64,000 nucleotides of DNA from M3007 sp038327555 (GCA_038327555.1 JBBQLD010000001.1:7187-71186); one strand, 5' to 3'. Shown: positions 44,609-53,675, numbered from the stretch's first letter. Notes: generated by a model from the sequence alone, not told the origin. Numbers and translations: made by a program.

Positions 44609-44616
44609 TACATTTG
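44609..44616 (+). promoter_or_regulatory. Candidate -7 box (TACATTTG) for smpB
   Basis: Exact TAnnTTTG match, 15 bases before the smpB ATG, inside the 35-base gap after the aminotransferase stop. Confidence 0.45.
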
Positions 44617-44631
44617 CACATAATTTTAGAC

Positions 44632-45108
44632 ATGTCAAAAGAGAAGAAGAAAGCGAAGATTGAGATTTTGAACCGTAAGGCGATTTACGAATTCCATTTT
44701 GTGCAGGAGTTCAACGCAGGAATTATGCTCACCGGAACCGAGGTTAAAAGTATCAGAGATGGCAACGCTAACCTTTCTGATGCGTATTGTATTTTTGACC
44801 AGGGTGAACTCTGGATCCGAAATCTATATGTGGCTGAATATAAATATGGTACAGATGCAAATCACCTTCCTCGCCGAAACCGAAAACTGCTGCTCCGCCG
44901 CCCGGAAATGCGCAAGCTGGAACGCGGCATCAAGGAAAAAGGCTCAACCATTGTGCCCTTCAAAATCTTTTTCAGCGAACGTGGTTTTGCTAAATTGACC
45001 ATTTGTTTGGCCAGAGGTAAAAAGTCATTTGACAAACGCGAAACCATCAAAGACCGTGAAAATAAGCGCGAAATGGATCGGGTTAACAAAGCATATAAGG
45101 TGCGATAA
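44632..45108 (+). CDS. smpB: SsrA-binding protein
   Basis: 158 residues from ATG 44632 (MSKEKKKAKIEILNRKAIYEF). It binds tmRNA and delivers it to stalled ribosomes for trans-translation. Hallmarks: NRKAIYEFHFVQEFNAGIML, GTEVKSIRDGNANLSD, and a basic C-terminal tail (DRENKREMDRVNKAYKVR). An in-frame start 99 bases upstream would overlap the aminotransferase gene and is rejected. tmRNA itself is not seen in the window. Confidence 0.94.
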   Translation: MSKEKKKAKIEILNRKAIYEFHFVQEFNAGIMLTGTEVKSIRDGNANLSDAYCIFDQGELWIRNLYVAEYKYGTDANHLPRRNRKLLLRRPEMRKLERGIKEKGSTIVPFKIFFSERGFAKLTICLARGKKSFDKRETIKDRENKREMDRVNKAYKVR

Positions 45109-45215
45109 TATAGCTTCAATTTAAAAGGGGAAAGTTTCAAATTGGCTTGTTTAAACGCATTGCTTTTAACTTTAAAATCAATTACTTACAACTCAATACT
45201 CCTCCATCCTAAATC

Positions 45216-47261
45216 ATGGCAACAAAAAAAACAAACAAAGCCTCATTCAAATTTGGAGGTGAAACTATCAATCTGAGTAAAAGTAAAACTCAGGTTGCCG
45301 TGCGTTATACTTCAGGAATGAAGCGTGCGACAAAACGAAAAAATGCTGCTGAACCCGAACATATACGGGATTTTGAACTCGTAAAATCAGCACGCGGCAT
45401 TGACCAGAAACTTGATGCTTTGCGGTTAAAACCGGAAATTTCGGTCGGCACGCACATTTGGATTGTAGATGGAGAAGACGATGCTCCATTCATCCCAACA
45501 GGGTATCTTTATATTGAGTTCAAACCCGGAACCGCTTACGAAAAACAACAGGCCGCGTTGGAGGAACTGAACCTCAATGTGCGCCAAGTTGTAAGCTCAG
45601 AGGCCTATCGGGTTAGCACCACTCCAGATTCTCCTAATCCAGTGAAGTGTGCCATGTTGCTGCAAAAAAACCGCATTGTTAAAATCGCCGAGCCAGAGTT
45701 TTTGTCAAAACCAGTGGCTGGCGATGATTTTTCAGCACCCACAGGCAAGTTCATCAATAGCCAATGGCATCACGAAAATTCAGGGGGGCAGATTCCAATC
45801 ATTGATATTCCCAATGCAGTTTTTGGCACTCAACATTTCAAAAAAGGGGCAGATGCCAAAGTGCGAGCGGCCTGGGCAGAATTGCAAGGACTTGGATCAA
45901 AAGCGATTAAAATTGCTATTATTGATACCGGGTTCGATACTGACCACCCAGCGCTTCGTGGCGACGGCACCAAAATCCGCAATACTTTCAACGCCGCCAA
46001 TCGCAGTGCTGACGTATCGCCATGGTTTCAGGCATCCGATGGGACTTTTGGTGTTTTTAGCCACGGTACTTCCTGCGCTGCTGTAGCCGCAGGAGCCTGG
46101 GATGCGCAAGGCGTGCTCGGAGCCGCCCCAAACGCCCGTATTATCCCGATCAAACTGGATATCCTCTCTGACGATGCCATCCAAAAAGCATTTGAGCATG
46201 CACTGTTGAATGGTGCAGATATCATTTCCTGTAGCATTGGTTTTCCTAAACCTGTTCCGCTTTCCACTTATGTCTCCAATTACATCAGTCGGGTTGTTCG
46301 GGAAGGTCGAAATGGTAAAGGCATACCAGTTTTTATTGCGGCAGGCAATGCTAATCCGGCTTCTAACAATTTGCCACGCCAGATTAGCGACTTCGCTGCC
46401 CACCCCGATTTGATGTGTATTACAGCTTCAAATAGCCTGGACGAATCTTCTAGTTATACCTTTTTTGGCACGAATGCCTTCCTTTGCGCGCCCACTAATG
46501 GCAATGATGGTGTAGGGGTGACCACTGCAACGGTGAGTGCCAACGGCAATTCACTGGCACACGCTTATACCAGCCGATTTGGGGGTACATCAAGTGCTGC
46601 TCCACTCACAGCAGGCGTGTGTGCGTTAATGCTTTCTGCCAATCCAGACCTTACCTTAAATGAAATCAAAGATATTTTACGCCGCTCGGCAGACAAGATT
46701 GGAAGCGGATATGACGGCAATGGCCGGTCACCAAAACTAGGGTTTGGCCGGCTCAATGCCCTTCGTGCGGTTAAGTTAGCCGCCGGAAAAGGTGGAAATA
46801 CTGGAAGTGGACAGGGTTCAGATCCTAGTTCAGGTTCCGGAAGTGGAAACAGTGGCGGAGCAGGGCAACCAGCAACGCAGCGAGGCAAAGTGACCTCCAA
46901 ATTCTTAAATGTTCGCACAGGACCAAGCACTTCGAACCCAAAAGTGGCAGAACTGCACCGAGGAGACATTGTGAACCTGTTGGAAAAATCAGGGAGATTC
47001 TGGAAAATTGGGCAAGGGCAATTTGTCAGTGCCGACTTTATTCAAGTAATTGCCTCCAATGGAGCCCCTGCACCAGTTATTAGGAAAGGGAAAGTAACCT
47101 CTACCTTCCTTAATGTACGAACCGGGCCAGCTACTACCAATGCCAAAGTCGGCGAATTAAAACAAGGGGCTCTGGTCAGTATATTCGAAACGAGTAGCAA
47201 TGGCTGGCACCGAATTGGCGATAGTCGATGGGTAATTGGGTCGAATATCTTGGAGGTGTAA
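45216..47261 (+). CDS. Subtilisin-like serine protease with two C-terminal SH3 modules
   Basis: 681 residues. Peptidase S8 triad: Asp in IAIIDTGFDTDHP (about residue 235), His in FSHGTSCAAVAAG (about 282), Ser in GGTSSAAPLTAGVC (about 450). A long N-terminal prodomain-like region (1-200) precedes it, and the tail has two bacterial SH3-like modules separated by a Gly/Ser linker (GSGQGSDPSSGSGSGNSG). Module cores: KVTSKFLNVRTGPSTSNPKV and KVTSTFLNVRTGPATTNAKV. No signal peptide or T9SS tail is visible, so location is uncertain. It ends 2 bases from convergent trxB. Confidence 0.85.
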   Translation: MATKKTNKASFKFGGETINLSKSKTQVAVRYTSGMKRATKRKNAAEPEHIRDFELVKSARGIDQKLDALRLKPEISVGTHIWIVDGEDDAPFIPTGYLYIEFKPGTAYEKQQAALEELNLNVRQVVSSEAYRVSTTPDSPNPVKCAMLLQKNRIVKIAEPEFLSKPVAGDDFSAPTGKFINSQWHHENSGGQIPIIDIPNAVFGTQHFKKGADAKVRAAWAELQGLGSKAIKIAIIDTGFDTDHPALRGDGTKIRNTFNAANRSADVSPWFQASDGTFGVFSHGTSCAAVAAGAWDAQGVLGAAPNARIIPIKLDILSDDAIQKAFEHALLNGADIISCSIGFPKPVPLSTYVSNYISRVVREGRNGKGIPVFIAAGNANPASNNLPRQISDFAAHPDLMCITASNSLDESSSYTFFGTNAFLCAPTNGNDGVGVTTATVSANGNSLAHAYTSRFGGTSSAAPLTAGVCALMLSANPDLTLNEIKDILRRSADKIGSGYDGNGRSPKLGFGRLNALRAVKLAAGKGGNTGSGQGSDPSSGSGSGNSGGAGQPATQRGKVTSKFLNVRTGPSTSNPKVAELHRGDIVNLLEKSGRFWKIGQGQFVSADFIQVIASNGAPAPVIRKGKVTSTFLNVRTGPATTNAKVGELKQGALVSIFETSSNGWHRIGDSRWVIGSNILEV

Positions 47262-47263
47262 AT

Positions 47264-48193
47264 TTAAAGCCCAGTCTCCACCAAGTACCGCTCCGAATCC
47301 AATGCCGCCATACAACCCGTTCCAGCGGCTGTAACGGCTTGGCGATAGATTTTATCTTGGGCATCGCCAGAAGCAAAAACTCCAGGGATATTGGTGAACG
47401 TGCGACCAGGTACAGCCTTGATATAGCCCGTCTCATCGAGTTCAAGCCAGCCCTTGAAAATATCCGTATTTGGATTGTGGCCAATGGCTACAAAGAAACC
47501 GGTAACCTCCAAAGTACTGAGCTCGCCTGTTTTGTTGTTCCGAAGCCGAACGCCAGTTACACCATCATCTCCGAGAACTTCTTCCGGGGAGGTATTCCAG
47601 TGCACAATCAGGTTAGGGGTATTTAATACGCGTTCTTGCATGATTTTAGAAGCGCGCATTTCGTCTCGACGTACAATCAGATGTACTTCTGAGCAGATTT
47701 TGGCTAGATAAGTGCTTTCTTCTGCAGCGGTATCCCCGCCACCTACGATGGCGACTTTTTGCTTGCGGAAGAAAAACCCGTCGCAAACAGCACAGGCTGA
47801 AACCCCTTTGTTTTCCAACTCATGCTCCCCAGGAATGCCTAGCCATTTAGCACTAGCTCCAGTTGCGATGATGATGGTTGATGCATGAATTTCGGTTCCC
47901 CCTTCGCTCCAGGCTTTATGTATTGGCCCGGTGAAATCCACCTTCACAATCATTTCGTTTCGAATCACCGTATCAAAACGTTCGGCTTGTTTGCGGAAAT
48001 CTTCCATCATTTCAGGTCCGTTTCGACCCTCATGATAGCCAGGGTAGTTTTCAACATCGTTGGTGATCATGAGTTGCCCACCAGGCTGAGGGCCAGTGTA
48101 GAGCATGGGATTGAGGCCAGCGCGAGCGGCGTATATGGCTGCTGAGTAACCCGCGGGACCAGAGCCAATAATGAGGCATTTTACTTTTTCCAT
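47264..48193 (-). CDS. trxB: Thioredoxin reductase
   Basis: 309 residues from ATG 48193 (MEKVKCLIIGSGPAGY). FAD-dependent flavoprotein that reduces thioredoxin with NADPH. FAD-binding GSGPAGYSAA near the N-terminus, the redox-active pair Cys134 and Cys137 (SACAVCDGF), the NADPH-binding GGGDTAAEES, and the C-terminal ASGDAQD are all present. The upstream in-frame ATG at 48235 adds 14 unrelated residues. A TACATTTG -7 box on the minus strand is 10 bases before the start. Confidence 0.94.
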   Translation of the reverse strand: MEKVKCLIIGSGPAGYSAAIYAARAGLNPMLYTGPQPGGQLMITNDVENYPGYHEGRNGPEMMEDFRKQAERFDTVIRNEMIVKVDFTGPIHKAWSEGGTEIHASTIIIATGASAKWLGIPGEHELENKGVSACAVCDGFFFRKQKVAIVGGGDTAAEESTYLAKICSEVHLIVRRDEMRASKIMQERVLNTPNLIVHWNTSPEEVLGDDGVTGVRLRNNKTGELSTLEVTGFFVAIGHNPNTDIFKGWLELDETGYIKAVPGRTFTNIPGVFASGDAQDKIYRQAVTAAGTGCMAALDSERYLVETGL

Positions 48194-48202
48194 AATTGGG
48201 TG

Positions 48203-48210
48203 CAAATGTA
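48203..48210 (-). promoter_or_regulatory. Promoter-like pair for trxB (TACATTTG with TTG-type -33)
   Basis: CAAATGTA on the plus strand is TACATTTG on the minus strand, 10 bases before the trxB start. CAA at 48233-48235 gives a TTG-type -33 element with a 22-base spacer, close to the phylum's usual spacing. Confidence 0.5.
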
Positions 48211-48335
48211 ACAAGCCAAAACATGAAAAATGCAAAAGGGTTTGCCGAAGCTTTATTTGTCGCTGATTTGTCCTTAAGAGGACTTTCCAACACGACTAAT
48301 TCTACTTTGTCAGATTAGCCGGAGCGTCCCGCAGC

Positions 48336-48863
48336 TTACTCTTTGCCTCCTTCGCCCACAAAATAATCCTCTTTATTTTTGAACAAGACATTAAAAGTAG
48401 TCATGCTTCCATAGCAACGGGTAATGTATTGCTGGAGATTTACTTTGTCTTCGTCGTCGAGTTTTTTGTGGGCATTAATTCCCTGCTCGAGTACCCGTAA
48501 ACGGTCGCGCATCATCACAATTTTGTGGAAAAAAGCGTCAATAGGCACTTCTTTTGGTTGGATTCCATCGGCTTGCAAGATCATTTTGCCGTTTTTCCAG
48601 CGTTCACCCAGCGGCACGATTTCGAGACCGAAACCAGACCAAGCCTTCAAAATGCGTACAAGTGATTGCTCTGCTTCGGTAAATGATACCGCTTCTTCTG
48701 GCGTGACACGTTCTATCACTTGCCAGCTGGCGTAGTCTTTGCCGACCATTTTGAGCCCAAATTGCATAAAGCAAACTTCGTAAGCCGCCACATGTAGGCG
48801 GACAACTGCCCCATCGCCATAAGCGGGGTGTTTGACGCGAGAACCGATACCGAGGAGTTCCAT
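48336..48863 (-). CDS. Conserved-looking hypothetical protein (GSRVKHPAYGDG start)
   Basis: About 175 residues from the start at 48863 (MELLGIGSRVKHPAYGDGAVV). The first 40 residues resemble the small beta-barrel found at the C-terminus of UvrD-like helicases and in CarD-type proteins (GxRVxHxxxGxGxVV). The rest is helical with a C-terminal NVLFKNKEDYFVGEGG. No signal peptide. I do not know a function; it could bind RNA polymerase or nucleic acid by analogy, but that is a guess. An ATG 39 bases upstream adds 13 residues. Confidence 0.55.
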   Translation of the reverse strand: MELLGIGSRVKHPAYGDGAVVRLHVAAYEVCFMQFGLKMVGKDYASWQVIERVTPEEAVSFTEAEQSLVRILKAWSGFGLEIVPLGERWKNGKMILQADGIQPKEVPIDAFFHKIVMMRDRLRVLEQGINAHKKLDDEDKVNLQQYITRCYGSMTTFNVLFKNKEDYFVGEGGKE

Positions 48864-49103
48864 AATTTTTGATTTAGTACTAAGGCTCTTGTACAAGCCC
48901 ATTGTCTCAAGGTGAGTATTTTAGCACGTTGAACAAGCGTGTAAAAAATATTGGGCAAACTTACGGTGAGTCCGCTTTTTCCAAGCAGTTTTTTGTCAAA
49001 TCAACATAAAGTAAGACCTTATCTTGTGCCTCCGTTTAAGAAGGAGCTGAAGCAGACCATTACTTTAAGAAGCAAGTTATTGTTCCATGGGTTTCCCAAA
49101 ATT

Positions 49104-50285
49104 ATGCAAGAATTAATAGGCCAACAACGCACAAAAGATTTTCTGGCATCCCTGGCCTCAAGCGAGCGCGTGCCACATGCCTTGCTTTTCCTTTCTCCAA
49201 CAGGCGTAGGCGGGCTTGCGCTGGCCACGACATTTGCGCAATTGCTCCAGTGCGAACAATTTAAAAGTGGCCCAGAAGCGGAATCGGGAGGGCTATTCGA
49301 GGAAGACCCATCACCCATCACTAACCATCAAGCAGCCAAATTCCAACCCTGTGGCGAGTGTTCCGCTTGCCGAAAGGCTTCCCATTTTGCCCATCCAGAC
49401 ATCCACTTTTCATTCCCAGCCGTAGGAACCAATGTTGTCAGCACCGATTTTTTAAAAGAGTGGCGTTTGTTTTTATCCGAAACACCTTACGCAGATGTCA
49501 ACACATGGCTTCAGCGGCTTGGCGCAGATAATAAACAGGGAAATATCAACAAGGAAGAATGCAACGCCATCCTAAAAAAACTCAGCTTAAAAGCCTTTGA
49601 GGGTCGCTACAAAATCTTGGTGATGTGGCTGCCTGAATACCTTGGCAAGGAAGGAAACCGGCTACTTAAACTGATTGAAGAGCCACCAGACCAAACTATT
49701 TTTTTGCTTATAGCCGAAAACCAGGATCTCATCCTGAATACTATCCTCTCCCGTTGCCAATTGGTAAAACTGGATCCACTCTCAGATGAAGAAGTCGCCC
49801 TGGGCTTGGTTCGACAACGCGGAATCGGCCTTGATCGAGCCAGGCAAATAGCTTTTCTCAGTGGCGGCGATTATGGCGCTGCCCTGACAGCAGCGGACGC
49901 ACCGGTCACAGATGATGCACAACTTCTGCTGGATTGGCTACGCAAATGTTGGCGTGGAAATGCGGTGGAAATGGTGCGCTGGACCGAAGAATTTGCCAAA
50001 TTAGGTCGTGAAAACCAAAAGCAGTTTCTGCACTATGGGCTGCACTTTTTGCGCGAAATGCTATCCTTGGTCAGTACAGGAAGTGTAACTATGCGTCTTC
50101 GCCCAGAAGAACTTGCAACAGCCCAAAATATGGCTAAAGTGCTTGATTTTGAAAAGATTGCACAAATTGTTGGACTGCTGAACGACAATATTTTTTACAT
50201 AGAGCGGAACGCCAACCCAAAAATTCTTTTCTTGGATACCTCTATTAAGATGCACCAAATTATGAAAGCCCAAACCAATTCTTGA
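49104..50285 (+). CDS. holB: DNA polymerase III subunit delta'
   Basis: 393 residues from ATG 49104 (MQELIGQQRTKDFLASL). Clamp-loader subunit that hands the sliding clamp to DNA. Includes a P-loop-degenerate LLFLSPTGVGGLALATTF, zinc-binding Cys cluster CGECSACRKASHFAHPD, and a C-terminal helical domain. An earlier in-frame start at 48951 would add 51 non-family residues. It is followed 3 bases on by a small membrane protein gene and then by ricT, an arrangement common in the phylum. Confidence 0.92.
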   Translation: MQELIGQQRTKDFLASLASSERVPHALLFLSPTGVGGLALATTFAQLLQCEQFKSGPEAESGGLFEEDPSPITNHQAAKFQPCGECSACRKASHFAHPDIHFSFPAVGTNVVSTDFLKEWRLFLSETPYADVNTWLQRLGADNKQGNINKEECNAILKKLSLKAFEGRYKILVMWLPEYLGKEGNRLLKLIEEPPDQTIFLLIAENQDLILNTILSRCQLVKLDPLSDEEVALGLVRQRGIGLDRARQIAFLSGGDYGAALTAADAPVTDDAQLLLDWLRKCWRGNAVEMVRWTEEFAKLGRENQKQFLHYGLHFLREMLSLVSTGSVTMRLRPEELATAQNMAKVLDFEKIAQIVGLLNDNIFYIERNANPKILFLDTSIKMHQIMKAQTNS

Positions 50286-50288
50286 ACG

Positions 50289-50555
50289 ATGGAATCGAAC
50301 AGTTTTTCTTGGAAAAAACTTGCCCTTGTGCTAGGGCTTACCCTACTCGTCGGGATAGGAGAATACGCCGTGGCTTACCAATTCAACGACGGCAAAATCA
50401 CCCAAAAAGTAATTGGTATGGTCTTTCTTGGTATGGCCCTCCCAAGTGTGTTTATCGGGGGCGTACTGCGGATGTTCAAACCTAGTCTGCAGCGTTATTT
50501 TGGCATTATGATTGGAATCTGCCTGACTATTGGGCTACTTTTAATCCTATCATGA
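50289..50555 (+). CDS. Small integral membrane protein (hypothetical)
   Basis: 88 residues, start 3 bases after the holB stop, so translationally close. Three hydrophobic stretches: LALVLGLTLLVGIGEYAVAY, IGMVFLGMALPSVFIGGV and IMIGICLTIGLLLI. No domain recognised. Probably in the inner membrane. The gene is preserved next to holB but gives no functional hint. Confidence 0.65.
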   Translation: MESNSFSWKKLALVLGLTLLVGIGEYAVAYQFNDGKITQKVIGMVFLGMALPSVFIGGVLRMFKPSLQRYFGIMIGICLTIGLLLILS

Positions 50556-50708
50556 GCCCAAAACGAGGCCATACTTTTTGGAAGAAATGAGAACTTTTTT
50601 AAAATCTAAAAAATCTGGATTAAGCATTGCTACTTTTGCTGTTACAGAACAACGTTATCATTCTAAATAAGCGGTGTTCCTAAATCCAAAATCAAGCGCA
50701 AGCCTTTT

Positions 50709-50786
50709 ATGGCCGAGCGCAAAAAGTCAAACCAATCTCGTATCAAACGAGGTAGCAAAAACTACAGTGGCGGTTTTACAAGTTAA
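50709..50786 (+). CDS. Possible 25-residue basic peptide
   Basis: A 25-codon ORF (MAERKKSNQSRIKRG start, SGGFTS end) in the gap before ricT, rich in Lys/Arg. A TACTTTTG -7 box lies at 50631-50638. It does not resemble ribosomal protein Thx, the usual tiny basic protein of this phylum. It could be spurious; conservation would decide. Confidence 0.3.
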   Translation: MAERKKSNQSRIKRGSKNYSGGFTS

Positions 50787-50810
50787 GTAAAACCACTGCT
50801 TCTAAATATT

Positions 50811-52211
50811 ATGGGATGTACCGGATGCTCCTGCTCTACAGGAAAAGATAGCACAAAAGGCTGCAAATCAAATGGCGGCTGTTCAACAGGCGGCTGTAAC
50901 CGCCACAATACATACGACTGGATAACAGCACAAGGAATCGCGGATCCGCGACCTTTCGATGCTGTAGAGGTCAGTTTCAAAAACGGCTCACGCAAAGAGT
51001 TTTTCAAAAATCCGCAGCAGGCCCGCGCAACTACAGGTGATTGGGTCGTGGTAGAAGCCACCGGCGGCGGCTTCGATGTCGGCACGGTTACGCTTACAGG
51101 CGAACTTGTGCGTATGCAAATGAAACGAAAACGTGTTCGTCAAGACACTCGGCTCGGACAGGTGGTTCGTGTAGCGCACGAGCGAGATCTTGAACGTTTA
51201 GACGAGGTACGCAAAGAAGAACGCGATATTCTTATTCATGCCCGCGCCATTGCCCGATCACTGGATTTGAACATGAAAATTGGCGATGTCGAATTTCAGG
51301 GCGATGGGCGTAAATGCACGTTTTTCTATACGGCAGATGGCCGTGTAGACTTTCGCGAACTTATCCGCCATTATGCCCGCGATTTCAAAGTAAAGGTGGA
51401 AATGCGGCAAATTGGCGCTCGGCAAGAATCTGCCCGTATTGGCGGTCTGGGCAATTGTGGCCGCGAACTTTGTTGCTCCACCTGGCTTACAGAGTTTAAA
51501 AGTGTAAACACCACCGCCGCCCGCTATCAGAACCTCGCGATTAATCAGACCAAGCTTTCCGGCATGTGTGGCCGCTTAAAATGTTGCCTCAACTATGAGC
51601 TGGACACGTACATTGATGCACTTGAAGATTTTCCTGATCGTGCTGAGCGACTGAAAACCAATGCAGGTTTGGCTATTTTGATTAAAACAGACGTGTTCAA
51701 ACGGCTGATGTTTTATACTTATGCCGAAGATCGGGGCAAATTTTACCCCATCCATGTAGACCAAATTTGGGAAGCGCTTGACTTAATTAAATCGGGTAAA
51801 CTTCCTGGCAGCTTGGATGAGATTCTCGCGATGGCGCCCACGGTGGAAGCGGATGAACCCGAAGAGGCAGAACCGGATTTCGAAAATGTGCATGACGTTA
51901 TTCAACTGCCTATGGAGAAACGGAACAAGCGGAAAAAGAGTCGGAATAAAAACCGCGACCGTTCTGAATCTGCTGCGGCAGCAGTTGAAAAAGCTTCGCA
52001 AAATGATATGACTCAAGGTAGACGCCAGGACCAAGCCCCAAGGCGTCATGATCGGCCTCAACAAGGCGGGAACCCTCAAAGTCGACCAGAACAACGACAG
52101 GGCGATCGTCCAAAACAGGAAAACCGGCCATCAAACCAGAATAAAAACCAGGGGCCGGGTGGAAGCAGTAACCCCAAAACAGATCAGGGTGGGGATAAAC
52201 GGGATAAATAA
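50811..52211 (+). CDS. ricT: PSP1-domain protein RicT
   Basis: 466 residues. N-terminal Cys-rich leader (GCTGCSCSTGK; CKSNGGCSTGGC), then the PSP1 domain (about residues 45-300) with the conserved GNCGRELCCSTW and GMCGRLKCCLNYE motifs that hold Fe-S cluster cysteines in RicT/YaaT. It takes part in a regulatory complex influencing RNA processing in other bacteria. The C-terminal 120 residues are Lys/Arg/Gln/Asn-rich, low-complexity and probably disordered. Operon with holB. Confidence 0.88.
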   Translation: MGCTGCSCSTGKDSTKGCKSNGGCSTGGCNRHNTYDWITAQGIADPRPFDAVEVSFKNGSRKEFFKNPQQARATTGDWVVVEATGGGFDVGTVTLTGELVRMQMKRKRVRQDTRLGQVVRVAHERDLERLDEVRKEERDILIHARAIARSLDLNMKIGDVEFQGDGRKCTFFYTADGRVDFRELIRHYARDFKVKVEMRQIGARQESARIGGLGNCGRELCCSTWLTEFKSVNTTAARYQNLAINQTKLSGMCGRLKCCLNYELDTYIDALEDFPDRAERLKTNAGLAILIKTDVFKRLMFYTYAEDRGKFYPIHVDQIWEALDLIKSGKLPGSLDEILAMAPTVEADEPEEAEPDFENVHDVIQLPMEKRNKRKKSRNKNRDRSESAAAAVEKASQNDMTQGRRQDQAPRRHDRPQQGGNPQSRPEQRQGDRPKQENRPSNQNKNQGPGGSSNPKTDQGGDKRDK

Positions 52212-52245
52212 ACCTGGGTTGATCTTGAAGTTTGAACTTTAAACC

Positions 52246-52710
52246 ATGTACAAGTTATATTTTATCGCACTTTTAGCGATTTTTTACCTTTTTTCTTGCC
52301 AAAACCAGCCTGCTCCCAAAATGACGGGGCTGGCGGGTAGTCTGCAAGATTCTTCTATCATACGTATTTGGCCACTCGAACTGGATTCGCTTAAAAAGAT
52401 ATATCCCAATATCCCAATCATAGATGTACGCACTGAAATGCAGTTCCGAACCAGTCATATTTTTCGTTCCATGAATTGTTCAGTGGATGCTCCAGACTTT
52501 TCGCAACGGATTAGGAGACTGGGTGTTGAAAACCCGGTTATTGTATACGATGAAGACAGCTCGCTTAGTCTAATCGCTGCTCAAAAAATGACTAAACTCG
52601 GATTCAAAAGAGTCTATGAATTAGCTGGAGGCATTTTTAGCTGGGCTAGAGTAGGCAAGACCTTGGTAACAGGGACAAGTAATATTGATTCGTCTACGAT
52701 TTTGAAATAA
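52246..52710 (+). CDS. Rhodanese-fold lipoprotein without the catalytic Cys
   Basis: 154 residues: lipoprotein signal (lipobox LFSC), then a rhodanese domain (IPIIDVRTEMQFRTSHI; VIVYDEDSSLSLIAAQKMTKLGF; AGGIFSWARVG). The active-site loop that normally begins with Cys reads YDEDSS, so sulfurtransferase activity is not expected. It may be a structural or ligand-binding homologue. Located between ricT and the DUF58-BatA operon, and followed by two copies of a GC-rich repeat. Confidence 0.75.
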   Translation: MYKLYFIALLAIFYLFSCQNQPAPKMTGLAGSLQDSSIIRIWPLELDSLKKIYPNIPIIDVRTEMQFRTSHIFRSMNCSVDAPDFSQRIRRLGVENPVIVYDEDSSLSLIAAQKMTKLGFKRVYELAGGIFSWARVGKTLVTGTSNIDSSTILK

Positions 52711-52743
52711 ACTCGTATTTGCCTTTGTTAGCTTGGGCACCCA

Positions 52744-52809
52744 CCTTCGCCTAGGCTACGGCGGGTAAAACGAGTAAACCCTCCTTCGCCGAGGCTACGG
52801 CGGGTAAAA
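52744..52809 (+). repeat. Two direct copies of a 27-bp GC-rich repeat at a gene start
   Basis: Copies at 52744-52770 and 52783-52809 (CCTTCGCC[T/G]AGGCTACGGCGGGTAAAA), with one mismatch. The second ends at the A of the start codon of the DUF58 gene. The GGCTACGGCGGG word occurs as a dispersed repeat in other Bacteroidota. Confidence 0.8.
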
Positions 52810-53675
52810 TGGAAGAATTGATCAAGAAAGTACGCAAAATCGAGATCAAAACCCGTGGACTAACGCGTAATCTATTCACTGGAGGGTATCACAGCGCGTT
52901 CAAAGGACGAGGAATGTCTTTCAGTGAGGTAAGGCAATATCAGTTTGGTGATGACGTGCGCGACATTGACTGGAATGTGACTGCCCGAACTGGAGATCCT
53001 CACATTAAAGTATATGAAGAGGAGCGAGAATTGACAGTAATGCTGCTTGTGGATGTAAGCGGCTCTTCCTTTTTTGGTACAAGTGGGCAGTGGAAACAAG
53101 AGCTGCTCACTGAAATCTGCGCGCTGCTGGCATTCAGTGCCGATTCGAACAACGACAAGGTTGGCTTACTGATTTTTTCCAATCAGCCCGAACTTTATAT
53201 CGCCCCCAAAAAAGGCAGGCAACATACGCTTCGCATTATACGAGAATTGCTCAATGTGCAACCGAATGAGCGAGGTACGGATCTTTCTGCGGCGATTCAA
53301 TTTACGCGTAATGTATTGAAAAAGAAGAGTGTATGCTTCATTCTCTCTGATTTTTTGGCAACAGGATATGATGTTCTACTGCGAACACTTGCCCGTCGAC
53401 ATGATTGTGTTGGTGTTCATTGCTGGGATGAGCGCGAACGAGATTTGCCCGACATAGGACTTCTCCGAACTCGTGGAGCAGAGTCTGGAGCACAAGCTTG
53501 GCTGGATACGACCGACCCTCAACTCCGTCGCGCTTACACCCAACGATTTGATGAAAACCTTGCGTATGCTATTGCAGCATTTCGGCGGGCAGGAGCAGAC
53601 TTTTTGAGCCTCCAAACCGCGGAACCCTATGCTTCAGCACTATTGCATTTTTTTGAAAAACGGGCAAAAAAATGA
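52809..53675 (+). CDS. DUF58 protein with MIDAS motif
   Basis: 288 residues. The characteristic RGMSFSEVRQYQFGDDVRDIDWN segment (about residues 34-57) and a vWA-like MIDAS motif (VDVSGSSFFG, about residue 78). DUF58 proteins usually work with MoxR AAA+ ATPases and BatA/BatB in aerotolerance or protein-assembly pathways. No MoxR gene is found in the window; the gene overlaps the next by 4 bases (ATGA), so the two are coupled. Confidence 0.87.
   Translation: MEELIKKVRKIEIKTRGLTRNLFTGGYHSAFKGRGMSFSEVRQYQFGDDVRDIDWNVTARTGDPHIKVYEEERELTVMLLVDVSGSSFFGTSGQWKQELLTEICALLAFSADSNNDKVGLLIFSNQPELYIAPKKGRQHTLRIIRELLNVQPNERGTDLSAAIQFTRNVLKKKSVCFILSDFLATGYDVLLRTLARRHDCVGVHCWDERERDLPDIGLLRTRGAESGAQAWLDTTDPQLRRAYTQRFDENLAYAIAAFRRAGADFLSLQTAEPYASALLHFFEKRAKK

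Noticed and set aside
50709..50786. Ribosomal protein Thx
   Set aside because: The size is right but the sequence does not fit the typical Gly/Lys/Arg pattern of Thx.
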